DNA from: Manduca sexta
Taxonomy: Eukaryota > Arthropoda > Insecta > Lepidoptera > Sphingidae
Length of the DNA stretch: 64,000 bases
Direction: 5' to 3'
NCBI RefSeq assembly: GCF_014839805.1
Contig: NC_051116.1
Location: forward strand, 7,979,556-8,043,555
Part shown: positions 46,496 through 59,612 of the stretch, one piece after another
Layout of the letters: the number at the start of each line of letters is the position of its first letter
Position numbering within the stretch: position 1 is the stretch's first letter
Notes under the pieces: model-generated
The model's input: the letters and a program-made list of their open reading frames with translations, nothing else
Told to the model about the DNA's origin: nothing
Databases searched by the model: none
Position numbers and translations under genes: made by a program

Positions 46496-49400
46496 TCACA
46501 TGTCTCTCAAAACAGATTTTAGTATAGCGCCCTCTGTGTTTCGGGTCTGGTTAACTCCGGTCTCCATATGACTCATGACTCTAGGTTCCCGGTCAGAGTC
46601 CCGGGACAACTGCGACGCCGTGTCCACGGAGTCCATGTTCTGGAACAGCAGGTTGTTTGAGCCCGTTGATGGGTTGCGACGGTGTCCCGGTTCGAATACT
46701 GGGTGTGGGCCTGGAATGTGACAATTATTATAATATTAATTATAATGTAAGACATGTACTTTACTACGTAATAAAATAAAACAAACACACAGCACGTATT
46801 TATCCCCGAAGGGGTATGCAGAGGCGCAACCTGGGCATCCACTTTTCGCCAAGTTGTTTCGTCCCATGATGTGATTGGGGACGAACCTATAGCCATATCG
46901 AGCACAAATTTCAGACTCCGAGCATCAGCCCGCTGTATCAATATCAACTGAGCAGAAAAACCCAAATATCACTTTGCTCGACCCGGATTCGAGTGTATCC
47001 GTATATCAAAAGATAGTAATAAAAAAGAAACGGGGTGACTGAAAAAGGGTATTATAGAACACAAATCAACATTTTTTTTAATTCTTTTCCATCTGTATAT
47101 TTAAAACACATCTCTAATACTATTCAATATATTTTTAAAATAGTTTTCAGATGTGGACAAAGTATAACTGGAGACAGAATATAGGTTTCCTTTAGAATAT
47201 ATTGACACGAAGCGACTCCTACGCAGGCGGTTGGCTGATAACTTTTTTTATAATAAAACACAAAAAACCCACTGACCGACAGTAGAACTCTTCCTGGAGC
47301 TCGGAGTAGTACTCCTGGTGATGCCCATCATGTTGGGCAGCGTGGCGCGCGGCCGCGACTCGTCCTGCAGGAACCGCACGAACTCCGCCGCGAGGCTGTC
47401 CGGCGGCGTCGACTTCGACAGGCCCAGCTTCTCGCACTCCTGCTTGTTGAAGTCCAGGACGGTGGACAGGATTCGGAGTACCTGTGTTCTGGAATAGGGG
47501 AAAATTTTTTGGTTTTAATAGAAGAGACAACAGATTTAAGGTAAAAATTAGCTATTTCTTTAATGTAGATTTTTATAGTTCACAACAGTTTACTAGGTGT
47601 TGCTCAGCGCCTCAACCTCATGACAGGCTTTACCCGCTACAAAAGTCTGTAAATCAGTGTGACAATCCATAGCGCCTTTTGAACGAAACCAGCGCCATCT
47701 ACTTAAATCAGTCCAAATATTTCGTATGAACGTAAATTACCGGGTTAAAAATAGCCTATATGTTATGCAGGACATGTCTATTCCTATGCCGAATTTTATC
47801 CAAATCCGTTTAGCGGTCTAAAACATTACGCTTATGAGCAGTAGTACCATATACCGGCAAACCTGTTCGTTTCGTCATTATGTTGCGTAACAAACACGAT
47901 AATAGTGATAAACTATAATGTTCACTATGATAGTATTGATGATGATTCTAATGTTGGCTATGATAGTTTTGAATATGATTCTTATGTTACCTATGATAAT
48001 GAGGACCAAGATAGACAAATAGAATATGAAACACTCACTTATTAATATTATTCTGTGCGGCAGTCATCACGTAGTTGATGACTAGGTTTTTAACAAGATT
48101 CTTGTCCACTTTGTCCTGCTGATTGGATATCGCGTTGTAGTAACGCTCTTCAGCGGCCGCAACCGATTGCTGTAGCGTTCTTACTGTACGGGAAAGTTAA
48201 TATGATAGTAGCGTTAAATATTTGGTATAATTTCTCTTAAATCTTTATTTTGTGCCTCACGTACTTTATTTATAATTGTATATTTATTTGAGAAAACAAA
48301 AACGTTATTTTGAAACGGTAATATGTATACAAAATATTACAAAAAATCATATAATAAAAAACATACATACAACTATATAGATATCTATTCACAAAATCAC
48401 TACATTCTAATCTTACCATGCGACGATCTTCGTTGCGAGCGATGGGAGCGCACGCACCAACTCAAAGTATTATTCAGCCACTGGGTAGGAGAATATTGAC
48501 TTTGCACATTCCGTTTAGGACAAAAACTTATATCGCCAAAGTTTTCAACAAATATACCGAAAAAAGCATTTTTAAACCTCATTATATCCTTAAGATTCGA
48601 CTAAATGATTTTTCCACTATGTTTTTTTGCCTCTGTGGGCAAAAAAATTGGCGATAAAGTCACATCATTATTTTAGGAAAGGCAAATGTCAGTAGTCTCC
48701 GTTTCCACAATACAACCAGTACCTGAAGTAATACTCAGAGACGGTGCGGCATTAACGACGTCTTCAAATCTCTACTCTTCTACTGTACGATGAACGTGAC
48801 AAAAAAAAAGACAAAAACACCACGGCATTACAAATCTCCATAAGTCAGCTTTATTATAGCTGTTCCATTATTTCTATAATTTCATCATCAAAATTAAATT
48901 ATTGACTCAAACGTTTTTTATGGAGCTGTATGCAGGGGTGTTTGTTATGTAACAAAAAAAACAACATTGATTAAACTTTGAAAATACAAATAAATTATTA
49001 CTAATAGTTAAATAGCAAATTATAAAAAAGTAATATTGTTATTTATATTTTCTAGTAATTTAAGTATTTTTAATTCATAAAGTATTTCCAAAGCAATAAA
49101 CAAACAAAATCACAAAACAACTACAATGGGTGCCGCAAACTTGCAGGTGCAAAAACATTCATTTCACAAAAAAATAACGATACGTAAACATTTTCAAACA
49201 GTCAGGCAAAAAAAAAACAGGACGAACACGATGAAAAGCCAAAAACCTCAGTCAAACCCCATATGGTAATCTGAGTAGCGCTGACGTGCATACTGTCAAC
49301 GTGCTGGCATTCAGCTGAAGCGACGTTAGACAGCGAGCAACCGCGGCGCCTCCAAACCTCACAGTTACCAAATGAGATTAGAACGAAGTAGGCGGAAGCT

Positions 49401-52400
49401 TGTCTCTTGATATTATATAAGCTAGGCTTAAGCTAGTAACACTAACAAAAAGTTGTGCTTATATACTTTCAGCATACATATTCAAATTCAATATATTCGA
49501 AATGCGTTTGGAGAGCATTAAGACATTTTTATAATACTTCTCTCAAATGCAATGATCATACATTTTGCGAAAACAAAATGAAGACTATTTAAGGTGGTAG
49601 CTCAAGGTCCATTTTCATACATTTTGTTTCGGCTTTAATCTGGGTAACTAAACAAGTATTGGCAAGTAAAGAATTTAAATTCACGTCTAGTTAGTGATTA
49701 GTTCTCGCAGTTGAAAGAAAAATGTAAAATAATTAATAATCATGGATATTTCGGCCTTTAAAATTTAATATGACGAAATTTTAAAGGCAGAAATATCCAT
49801 GATTATTAATTATTTTTACATTTTTCTTCAACTGCGAGAACTAATCACTAACTAGACGTGAATTTAAATTCTTTACTTGCCAATACTTGTTTAGTTACCC
49901 AGATTAAAGCCGAAACAAAATGTATGAAAATGGACCTTGAGCTACCACCTTAATCTACTAAAATCACAGCAATAACTTACATTGAAACGACACAATAAAC
50001 CATATAAAAATTGGGTAGTTGACCTTTGTTTAACAGTTAGGTTACATAAAAATAGTTTATTAATAAAAGAAAAAACAAGTATATATCCTTTGGACATTTA
50101 CTGTATTAAAATTCAGTCAACTACCCAAAAAAGACACACGTATAAAGCTCTACTCACACGACATTAACACAACGTGACCTAACGTCACTCGACGTGACGC
50201 ACACAACGTATATCTACGTCAAAACTTACGTGTGTCTGAGGCTACGTGATAGCGCGGTGTTAGACTTCATACCAGATGGCAGTCTGGGAGGTAATGACCC
50301 AGAATTACCAGCTGATATTTAGTCGGACACCGCATACTGGATGTTATCGCTCTATCATACTGATTATAAAAACATATCATACTAATCATAGAGATATCAT
50401 ACTTATCATAGAGTTGACATACTGATCATAAAGGCATACTAATAGACTTGGCTTATATTTTTATTATATTTGAACTGGTTATATAATTGATATTCAAAAT
50501 ACAGGTTTAAGTTATTAATCAAATTATGGAAAAACATAATATATGGTGCTATTCTGATTTGTATATCATAGTATTGGCAGTAAAGTAGGATCTGCCTTGA
50601 GATATTTAAAAAAATCTTGCGAATATATATTTTATTCAGCATTCGTTGTGCTGTAAAAACTTGAAATATTTACTCTGAATTTGTATTATACAAGCACTTT
50701 ACTATAATTTGAAATAAGTATTTGATAATAATTACAAATGACTACAATATCACTACAATACAAAAAACATCTACAGTAAAAAAAGAAAAATATTACAGTA
50801 CAAAAAATGGATAAAATATAATACATTGGTTGCTAATTTGATTTGTGATGTTTTAAATTACTGCAATTCAATGAGGAAAATGGTATTAATTTGAACATAA
50901 AAGTCACTGTGAAAGGACAGCGTTTAAAGAAATATACGTTAAAATTTATGAGTTTTCGTACGTCACGAAAATAAACATTTAAAAAACACACAAATCATAA
51001 ACAACCGCCGTATTTATGACAGTAAAATTAAAAACAAAAAAATACTTTCCCGTCCCATACCTTGGTCCTTCAAGTCGTTGATCTGTGCTGTCTTAGTTTC
51101 GACCTGGTCTCCAAGCCTGGCAGCAGCCTGCAGTCCAGCAGACGCCTCCTCCAACTTGGCGTTCAGCCTGGCTATTTCCTCCTGGAGTTTATTGTTCTGT
51201 CGCCTCTGATCTTCCATCTTGTTTCTTATTTTCTCTGTTGCCGCGTGGATGTCTCTTTCTTTATCTGTTAAATGATATATTTTGAACTGTACGCTGTTTA
51301 CAACATGAAAAGACAAGATTCTCTTAATTTTTGTATGTGTTACTTTATTATTAAATTATTGATTGAATTGAATGATTTTATTTACAATTGCCTGATTTAA
51401 GAATGTTAATAGTTATTATAAATCTCATTAATAATTAGAGCTAAGAAAAATGCGTTCTTTTTTAAACGAATAACGAGCTAGCCACATTAACAGTAACACC
51501 AACAATTTTTAATTGCAAAGCATTGCGTTGCGACATTGTACTGCGCTCGTCATTCTGAGATCTTCTTGATCGTTCTCGTTTCTCTTCTTGATCGTATTCT
51601 TCATCATTGAAGTTTGTATCGGCCCTTAAATGACTTGCCGGAGTCGATGACGAGCTGTTTCCATGCCCTCCTGCCTTCGGCTTTCCTCAGAGCAGTGGTA
51701 AGAGGAAGTCCTGTTATAGTTTTATTTGATCAGACCACGGGATAGGTGATTCCCACTTGGTCTTCTACCGTCTACTTTACCTATAACCAGCAGTTTGTTG
51801 CCAAAATAATTCTGAGATATAAACAAATTATTAAACTTCCGTGCCAAATGTTACCTAATTGGAATTGCTCCAATACGACTTGCAGGTTTGTGAGGGCTGC
51901 TTCGCTCCTGATCCTCGCGTCGTCTGCCTCGCTCAGCCTCGCCTGCACCTCTTCCCTCTGTCTCTCTAGCAGTTTGATTTGGTTCCTTAAAGTTTCTACT
52001 TCTTGGTTTGCTCTTATGCTGAAAATTTTAAATTTTTAGAGATTAGTGCGTAAGGGCCTGATGGAATTAAAAGTGTACTCCATAAATATTTCATGAGTTT
52101 GATTTTCAAGTTGTAAATTGGTTTCGAACGTGACCAATAATACTGACTTCTGACAGATCTAAGATTATGAAAGAATGAAAAAGAAACATATAGTGGTAGA
52201 TATGCAGTACCCAATTTTTAAAGTATATGTTGAGGCAATATAGACAATATTTTCTATAACAATACAAATTATGCCGTCGAAACTTTTCATTACTAGGCTT
52301 ACTATTGTATTTTGCACCGTAACTGATTTAATAAAAGAACGAGGATTAACTCCACCTTTGATCAGCAACACATCCATTATCTTACAACATCCATCTGGGA

Positions 52401-55400
52401 TCTTGAATATTCCTGTTTCGCTAACTCAAATTTGAACCTCTCGCTGCTCACCTATTACTAGTATACACCGTGCTGGTCTGCTTGGCTCTTTCCTCCACCT
52501 GGTGCAGCCGCGTCTGACACTCGGTCAACTTTTGCTCCGAGGACATAAGCTCTTGCGTGTAGTTCTCCTCCGTCTCCACTAGATGGCGACGCAGGCGTTC
52601 CAACTCTCGCGAAGAGTTTTGCTCTTGTTCTGACAACTGGAGAACATAGATGATATTCTCAAATCGGCTTTATAGACGAATGTCCGATTTCAAACGATCT
52701 CAATGGCTATCTTGATATCGATAGTAAAAATTATTTATTAAGGAAATAGTTTTTTTTACGGACACGCCAGTGATCTTGCTCTTGATGGAGAGCCAAGTAG
52801 GATCCTGATTAAATGCCAATGACAAGAGATGTATAACCCTCGCCAACCGACACAATAATGCCGACCTATTTGACAGAAAATAGATCCGTTGATACCCTTG
52901 GGGACATTGATTGTAAGCGGTCGATTGTAAAATAAGCATATACATTTAGCGCATGCGTAAAAATCTGAGGAAATGAGGATGATGCAAAGTTTATTGTTAA
53001 TAATAAACGTTATGTAAAAAACAAACAAATAAAATCGAATTATGATGAAAGATAATCACTGATTAAAATAATTATGGCAATAAAAATATTAGATATTATA
53101 AGATAGGCGTGTGATTGGTAGAATTTAGATTTGTTTTACTAAAGATATGATAATTAATTTAATTAATGATTACTGATAATTTTATCAACCAAATCACTAC
53201 TTACAAGGTTAATATAATTGCTAGTCTTTAAAGTAGTATTTAAGTAAAAAATAAGTAGACAAGTAGACAAAGAGTCACTCAATTCTAACATTGACATCCT
53301 TCTTTTCGTTTAGCGTGTTTCATTTATGGTTACATAAATAGATTGCTCGTTCTGCCATTAAAAATTTAAAATCATTTACCTGTGCGTTTTCTGCTGTCAA
53401 TTTCTTAACAGTCTCAAGTTGTATGGCCAGGTTTTTATCCAAATTATCATATTTCTCAGTCATATTTCTCACAACCTCGGAAGCGTTGGCCAATTCTGTC
53501 TTCACCCTTTCATATTCACTTGCGTTTTGATTCAAAGCTACGATGATTTCATCCTTTTCCTTCAATGTTATCTTCAGGCTTTCACAAGCGGAACAATTTT
53601 CTGAAGCATTATGCAGTAACCTTTCCCTTTCTTCAATAATACGTTTAAATTCATTAGTCTGTTCAAGTATGACGTGGTTCAACCGCTGAATCTCATTATG
53701 ATATTGCATGCTTTCATTGTGTTTCAGATTTATCAAATTGATTAGCTCAGTCTTTTCAGCGGTTGAGTTGTCAATAGCTGTTTTATATTCACCAACTGTA
53801 TTTTCAATTTGGTCGTATTTTAATTGTAAATCAGCAAGCTCTGACGCTTTAACGGTTAAGTTGCTTTTCAATTCAGTGACCTGATTTTCTATTGTGATCT
53901 TTTCTTCAAGCAATTTTGCGTATTCATCGTTATGATGTCTTGTGTTGTCAGTTGTTTTTAATTTGTCAGTCAATTCGACTATCGACTGGTTCAGTTCTTT
54001 GATTTCTTTATCTTTACTATCTATTATGATTTTATAGTTATCAGAGGACTTTTGGAGCTCATCATTTTTACTGGTTATGTTAGATATTTGATCATTTTTA
54101 ATATTCACTTGATCCCGTAAATCCATAATTTCTTTCAAAATTTGATCTAACTCATAACGTAACCTACTTGCTTCTGTTTGAGTGGAATTAAACTCACCCT
54201 GTGTATCATTCAATTTCTTAAGTGCTTCTTCCAATGACACCTTCAGTCGTTTTATTTCTTCATTTTTGATTTGCACCGCGTGTTCTAGATCACTATTGTT
54301 TTGCGTCAAATTAGTTATAGTGACATTATTTTGATTAACTGTAGTGTTAAGGCCGTCTATCAAAGTATCCTTCTCGTTCAGATCTACTATAAGTTTCTCA
54401 AATTCTTCCTCCAAATGGACTATTTTAGAATCTGTAGACGATAATTCTGTCTCGAGTTGCAATTTTCTTTCATTGAGTTTATGATTTTCGTCTTTTAGGC
54501 TAGTAATTTCATTAGTTAGTACATCTTGCTGAATAATTTTGGCCTTTAATTCGTCGATAACGGCCTGGAGTGGCGCTACATCTTCTGGAGTTTTGGTATT
54601 ATTTTTATTAAGAGCATTATTTTCGGTTATGATCTTTTCCTGCTCAACTTTCATATTTTGTATAATATTATTAAGTTGTTCTTTTGTTTCAATTAGTGTT
54701 GCATTTTCTTTGATTATGGAATCAAGTTGTTCAGATAATTTTGCTTTTTCAGCAATTATTTTTTCTAGGTCATCAGTTGAGTTAGTATTATTACTTAATA
54801 ATGCCGTTTGTAAATCATTTATTTGTTTTTGCAACGCTGTGTTTACTTTCTCTATTTCTTCTGTATGATTTGTCATTTCTTCCAGCCTCCTTTCTTTGTC
54901 TTTCAATTTATGATCTAAAGCAATTCTATCGTTTTCTAATTCTTTATACACCGACACCTTTTCTTCAAGAATGCGTTTGAGATCATCGACCTCCTTTATT
55001 AGAAGTACTTTATCATTTTCAATAATATGTATATCAATAGATAACTGTTCGTTTTTGGCATTTGCTGCATTAAGTTTCTTTTTCAGGTCATCAACTTCAT
55101 CTGTGACTTTCTTGATTTTCTCCGTATATTGAGTGTTTGCTGTGTTTTCTAATTCTTCAACAGCTTTCGTCTGGTTTTTGAAGAGTTCCATTTCGTTCAA
55201 CATGTTTGTGTATTTTGTTTTAAGATCCCCTAAACTATCTTGTAATATGGTTTTCTCTTTTCTAACCTCATTCAACTCTTTTTCTATCCTTTTAATTTCA
55301 GATTCAAAGTCTTTATTAAGTTTATTACAATCAGCAAGTTCAGTCTCTAATTTTGCTAAATTGTCTTCATGAGTCTCAATAATAGGTTCTAGTTTTGACG

Positions 55401-56577
55401 TATTTTTAAGTGCTGCTATTTCTGATATCAGAAAATCATTATTTTTCTTCATCTCATTGAGTTCACTTTCGAAATGTTGTATATCTGTAGTAAGAAAGTC
55501 ATTTTCCGTTGTCAGGTCATCGATTTGAGTCTGCAGATGATTGAGGTTTAGATTTTTCTCTGAAAGTTTATGCTCAAGGTTATCTATGTCTTTTTTGAAT
55601 GAGTTTACCGTTTTGAATACGCTCTCTAATTTGTAGAGCACTATATTAACGCCAGGAGAAGGTATCTCTCCCACATAATCTATAGGGAGCTCGAAATTAA
55701 CGTATTTATTGTAAAGTTGCATGATTTTTTCAGCTTTAATGAGTTTATGATCGGCATTAGCTTGCACTTGATCAAACTCTTTTTGAGATAATTTATGTTT
55801 TAAATCGTGAATATCACGCTTTAGGTTTTCAATTACACTTTTAGCATTATCATCAATATTGATTTCATCTAAATGCACTTGGTTAGCATTCCTCCTGTCT
55901 TTTAATTCATTGAGTTCTTTTAGTACTTCGTCATACTTCTCTTTAGGTACAGTGTTTGATAACTGAGAATTTTTGACTGCAATCTCCAAATCATGCTCAT
56001 ACTTAGTGACTTGTTCCTGTAATTTGAACACTTCTTCGTGCAATTCCTGATTTTCTTCTTGGAATTTCTCAGCATTTTCTCTCAACAAACCGTGTATCCT
56101 TTCTAAGTTCTGATACTTATGATACAGCGTTTCATAATCAGCATTCTTAGATTTGAATTCTTCTATTTCTTTATCCCTCTCTCCCACTTTGGCTAACAAA
56201 CTTTTAATCTCAACTGCATATTCATCATTGGTATTTTTAAGGTCCTCGTGCTCTTCTTTAAGAACTTCGAAATTCTTTTGCAATTCTTTCTTTAGGGACA
56301 ATAGCCGTTCCATAGCTTGTTGATGTTGACTATCCAGATCTTCCAGATTAACAGTTAGGTTCTGGTTCTCTTCTCTCAACCTGTTCAACTCTTCTTCAGC
56401 GTCAGGCCTGAGGTCTATAGTAGCGCGTTCTTTCAAGGAGGATATTTCATCTTGCAGAGCACGTATTTGTACTTTATATTGGTTTTCAAGATCTTGGTTG
56501 ATGGAAGGTGCTTGCGACGGAGGGTCCCAGTACCAACTGGTCTCGTCTTCTCGTACGCCATTCTTTCTGGTGAGCCT
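46496..56577 (-). CDS. TRIP11: Golgin GMAP-210 / TRIP11-like protein, C-terminal 1440 aa (5' exons outside window)
   Basis: Peripheral cis-Golgi tether for vesicles and for ciliary/IFT cargo. Exons: 53380-56577, 52452-52636, 51855-52018, 51061-51264, 48039-48183, 47277-47488, 46496-46710 (TGA); all phases close. The first visible exon alone codes 1066 aa of coiled coil (Lys/Glu/Asn/Leu heptads, no stop), followed by ETEENYTQEL and EQFQLDKERD segments matching the family. About residues 1272-1320 of the visible part (DKVDKNLVKNLVINY.. INKTQVLRILSTVL) are the GRAB Arf1-binding domain. Then comes SLAAEFVRFLQDESRPR, a family signature, and a short tail NNLLFQ..EGAILKSVLRDM. The N-terminal lipid-sensing (ALPS) segment should be encoded above 56577; I could not find it before 64000, so the upstream intron is at least 7.4 kb. 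Confidence in family is high. Confidence 0.93.
46793..46993 (-). mobile_element. tRNA-derived SINE, family B, in last golgin intron
   Basis: Inverted: gatatttgggtttttctgct, cgatatggctataggttcgt, ttggcgaaaagtggatgccc, ataccccttcggggataaat. The tRNA-like head is shortened (ccgggtcgagc only). Confidence 0.75.
49593..49949. mobile_element. Foldback MITE with TTAA target, copy 1 (golgin intron)
   Basis: TTAA|ggtggtagctcaaggtcc .. ggaccttgagctaccacc|TTAA. The two halves (about 175 bp each) are almost perfect reverse complements (cattttgtttcggctttaat, ctagttagtgattagttctc), leaving a very short loop near 49770. The TTAA target suggests a piggyBac-type relationship. 357 bp, no coding capacity. Confidence 0.9.
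50330..50440 (+). repeat. Short degenerate tandem repeat (atcatactgatcata)n
   Basis: About five units of (t)atcatact.atcata(g/a)a, e.g. catactgattataaaaacat and catactaatcatagagatat. Inside a golgin intron. Confidence 0.7.
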
Positions 56578-56913
56578 CTGGAAAGATGGAAAATGGATCG
56601 TAAATATAAAGTTTTGTAAACAACATAAATAAACATTGTTTTCAGAGAATAGAGAATATTAGAGAAAAAAAACACATTAATGAACGCACTTTACATATGA
56701 CCTAAGGATAAATATGGTGCAGGCCAAAAAATCATTTATACCAGCCTGGCTTAATGATCATACACTGGTTGACTACTGAAGGCATTTTCTGGAACGAGCT
56801 AAGATATTTCTTTTTAATTTCTGAGGGACGTTTTTGTTGGCATCACACCTAAGTGCTATTTATAAGAAAAGTAATTTATTTTATGGGGGTACAGCAAAGT
56901 GAGTGATGGTGTG

Positions 56914-56931
56914 TGTGTGTGTGTGTGTGTG
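56914..56931 (+). repeat. (GT)n microsatellite
   Basis: Uninterrupted gt run after gtgatg in the golgin 5' intron. Confidence 0.9.
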
Positions 56932-56935
56932 TCCA

Positions 56936-57110
56936 ATAGAATGTCGACTGACGAGAGATGGTTATGCCTTACCAGGCGACTCAATATGCCGACTTGTTTG
57001 AACCGGATATACACAGGCGGATTCCAAGAACTGGACACAGTTACGTGGGACACTGTGGGGGAGTTTTAACACCTTGTGTACGGTGGTTGTTGCTATCTTG
57101 GCGGATACAC
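56936..57110 (-). mobile_element. Family F retroposon fragment
   Basis: Inverted: caccgtacacaaggtgttaa, gcctgtgtatatccggttca, aacaagtcggcatattgag, tctcgtcagtcgacattcta. Same family as 10030, 20541 and 58420. Confidence 0.6.
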
Positions 57111-57197
57111 GTTTCTTACCTTCACCAAAAACATAGCTGTTACTATATTCAGTAGGCGTATATATTTTTTTGTATTATTTAAAGGACATTGCAAAAA

Positions 57198-57521
57198 GCG
57201 GCGATAGCCTAGTTGGGTGTAGAACGGACTGCCAAGACGAATGTCCGCAGGTTCAAATCCCCAGGGCACACACCTCTGACTTTTCTAAAATCATGTGTGT
57301 ATTCTTTGTGAATTTATCGTTCGCTTTAACGGTGAAGGAAAACATCGTGAGGGAACCTGCACATCTGAGAAGTTCTCTATAGGAATTTCGAAGGTGTGTG
57401 AAGTCTACCAATCCGCACTAGGCCAGCGTGGTGGACTAAGGCCTAATCCCTCTCAGTAGTAGACGAGGTCCGTGCTCAGCAGTGGGCAAGTAAATAATAC
57501 AGGGCTGATATTATTATTATT
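57198..57521 (+). mobile_element. tRNA-derived SINE, family A, copy 3, with target duplication
   Basis: gcggcgatagcctagttggg head through an attattatt tail. The 11-bp target aaaggacattg is present before (57181) and after (57522) it, and the right-hand copy continues into a family C SINE, so the element landed at the truncated edge of that SINE. Confidence 0.88.
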
Positions 57522-57722
57522 AAAGGACATTGTAGCCAGTGTAACTACTGGACATAATGAGACTTAACATCTCATGTCTCAGGATGGCGAGCGCAGTGGA
57601 CTACCAAACAATACTTAGTAAATTAAGGTGTTGGATGGTGTTTTGCTGTCAATGGGCGGTCGTAAGGCTTACCATCAGACGAACGCCGGGCTCGTCTCGT
57701 CATTCAAAGCAATAAAAAATAA
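57522..57722 (+). mobile_element. SINE family C, 3' part
   Basis: aaaggacattgtagccagtg, catctcatgtctcaggatgg, gggcggtcgtaaggcttacc, cgtctcgtcattcaaagcaa and an A-rich tail. Confidence 0.75.
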
Positions 57723-58014
57723 ATAAAAAGAAACTCTCTTTTGATTTATTACTACAATCTCTATAGCTTAAAACAATATCCGTGCGCATGTCTTAAAACA
57801 CGTGACAATTGCAAGCAGACGGACCGATCATTGTTCAAGCGACATTCATTTCACATTGGTTGGAGGCCGCTTGGTTAAATTATTACTGTAAGGTAAAATA
57901 TACATAGACGTGGCAGCGGCGGATAATACATGTTTGTATGAAGTTGCCGGATTGAGGCCTTAACACTCTGTAAACAGACCGGAATCCCAAAAGGATTTGA
58001 TATAACTATAAAAT

Positions 58015-58130
58015 ATAATTGAAATAAAATAGTTTTGCGGTTTTTAATATAATAATTTTCTCGCGACATTTCTAAGACTGCAGCCTTCATGGTCTGAGAA
58101 GTCAGTTACAATATCTACCTACATCCATAT
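58015..58130 (-). mobile_element. Penelope-like terminal fragment
   Basis: aaaatagttttgcggttttt, ttttctcgcgacatttctaa, gcagccttcatggtc, gttacaatatctacctac. Degraded end only. Confidence 0.6.
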
Positions 58131-58419
58131 ATAGAGTAATTCTTTTATCGCTGAAGAAGTTAGTAATATATCCATCCCGTGTGACGATAAGCAAACTCAT
58201 AACGATTATTATCTTATAATCAATAGGTCTTCAAGCATTGCGTCGTATTAGTGCTCGTCATCCTAAGACTGACTGACTGACTTAAGACAGACGAGTAAAT
58301 CTATACCCAGTGTCCTTCAAACCGGAATATGACATTGCTTGTAATTACACTATTAGGTAATAGACATATACAACGGTTAACCCAAACGATATTTGCTGTG
58401 ATAGGATAATGTTATTCAT

Positions 58420-58640
58420 CTGTATAGCGACCACCGTACACAAGGTGTTAAAACCCGCCATAGTGGCCTGCGTAAGTTTCTCGCTCCGGAATTAGCCTGT
58501 GTATATCCGGTTCGAACAGGCCGACATAACTAACGACTGGCGAGAGATAATCTCTCGGCGGTCGTTCTTTCTGTCCATAACTTCGCCTACGAACAGGTGC
58601 AGTGGAATCATCTTACCATTCTCGGGTAAAAAATAATCCT
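58420..58640 (+). mobile_element. Family F retroposon fragment
   Basis: tagcgaccaccgtacacaag, aacccgccatagtggcc, cagcctgtgtatatccggtt (as ttagcctgtg), ctggcgagagataatctctc, aacaggtgcagtggaatcat, then an A-rich end. Confidence 0.65.
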
Positions 58641-59370
58641 CTTGCACAAGACCTATCACTCAATATCTATTTAGACGTATCATTACTATGCGTGTTCTTA
58701 TCAATATTAATAGTTAATGAGTGGTGACAACTACGGAACTAGAGGAAAATAAACTAATCCGCATTATAGTAGATTAATAATTTAAATTCTTAGAAGTTTG
58801 CGCTGTTGAGTGATTACTTTCGAACAGGCTTAGGTGTGAATGTATGAACAACTCTTGTTAATCAACAATTAGTAGCACCGATATCAGATGCTGTACCTTA
58901 TTGCTTTTTATATTGATAATATGTAGCGCTGTTGGTGTACCTTATTACAAATAAATTACTCTATCTGAACGCCTCTCCACCTACTATCAGGTAGAGGTGA
59001 ACCTCAGCGAGTCCGTAAAAAAATTCGTTTCGTAAGTGTAATATTTCCTGAGACCTAACACGCTTCCCTATTTCGTTTCTTTACCCAGCATCGCAACCAT
59101 GATTGTTCTAACACATTTCTCAAACTATGGGTTGAGACCTACTGTTGGGACAATCGATAGATCGGGCTAATTGCTGTGGCCACCAAGGGAGGTGGTGAGA
59201 AGACAATGCCTTACACCCCGTAGCACGTACTTCATGACAGCGAAGAGATGTGGGTATATAGATTTTCTTAGTCTAGGGTCGCGGTGTAGCCAACTTTAAC
59301 AACCGCAGCTCCAACATTTTTATTTGTTGGTATTTATGAACGGTTAACTGCATCAGTGGCGAACGAATAA

Positions 59371-59612
59371 CTAATGCCGCTACTTCTACTCTAAGAGAAG
59401 TCGGTACAGCGGCAACATCATACTTTCAGTCAGAAATACACTCACGCATACGCCATATTCGCATTAAACTACAAACTTACCAAAAAATCAGGATACTTAA
59501 ACCAGGATTTTTGGTGAAAACATTCTTTATTAATGGATGATTTTTGGCACAATGTCAGCACATGTGACGAGTATGTGGTTGCATTTAGTAATGCAATGTC
59601 AAAATGACCCTG
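59371..59612. mobile_element. TA-flanked MITE, family M1, copy 4 (5'-truncated)
   Basis: Matches the right part of the family (taatgccgctacttctactc, gtcagaaatacactcacgca, aatgtcaaaatgaccctg|ta), lacking the left terminus. Confidence 0.75.

Noticed and set aside
53419..55372. Open frames on the + strand opposite the golgin coiled coil
   Set aside because: Antisense shadows of the Lys/Glu-rich coding strand.
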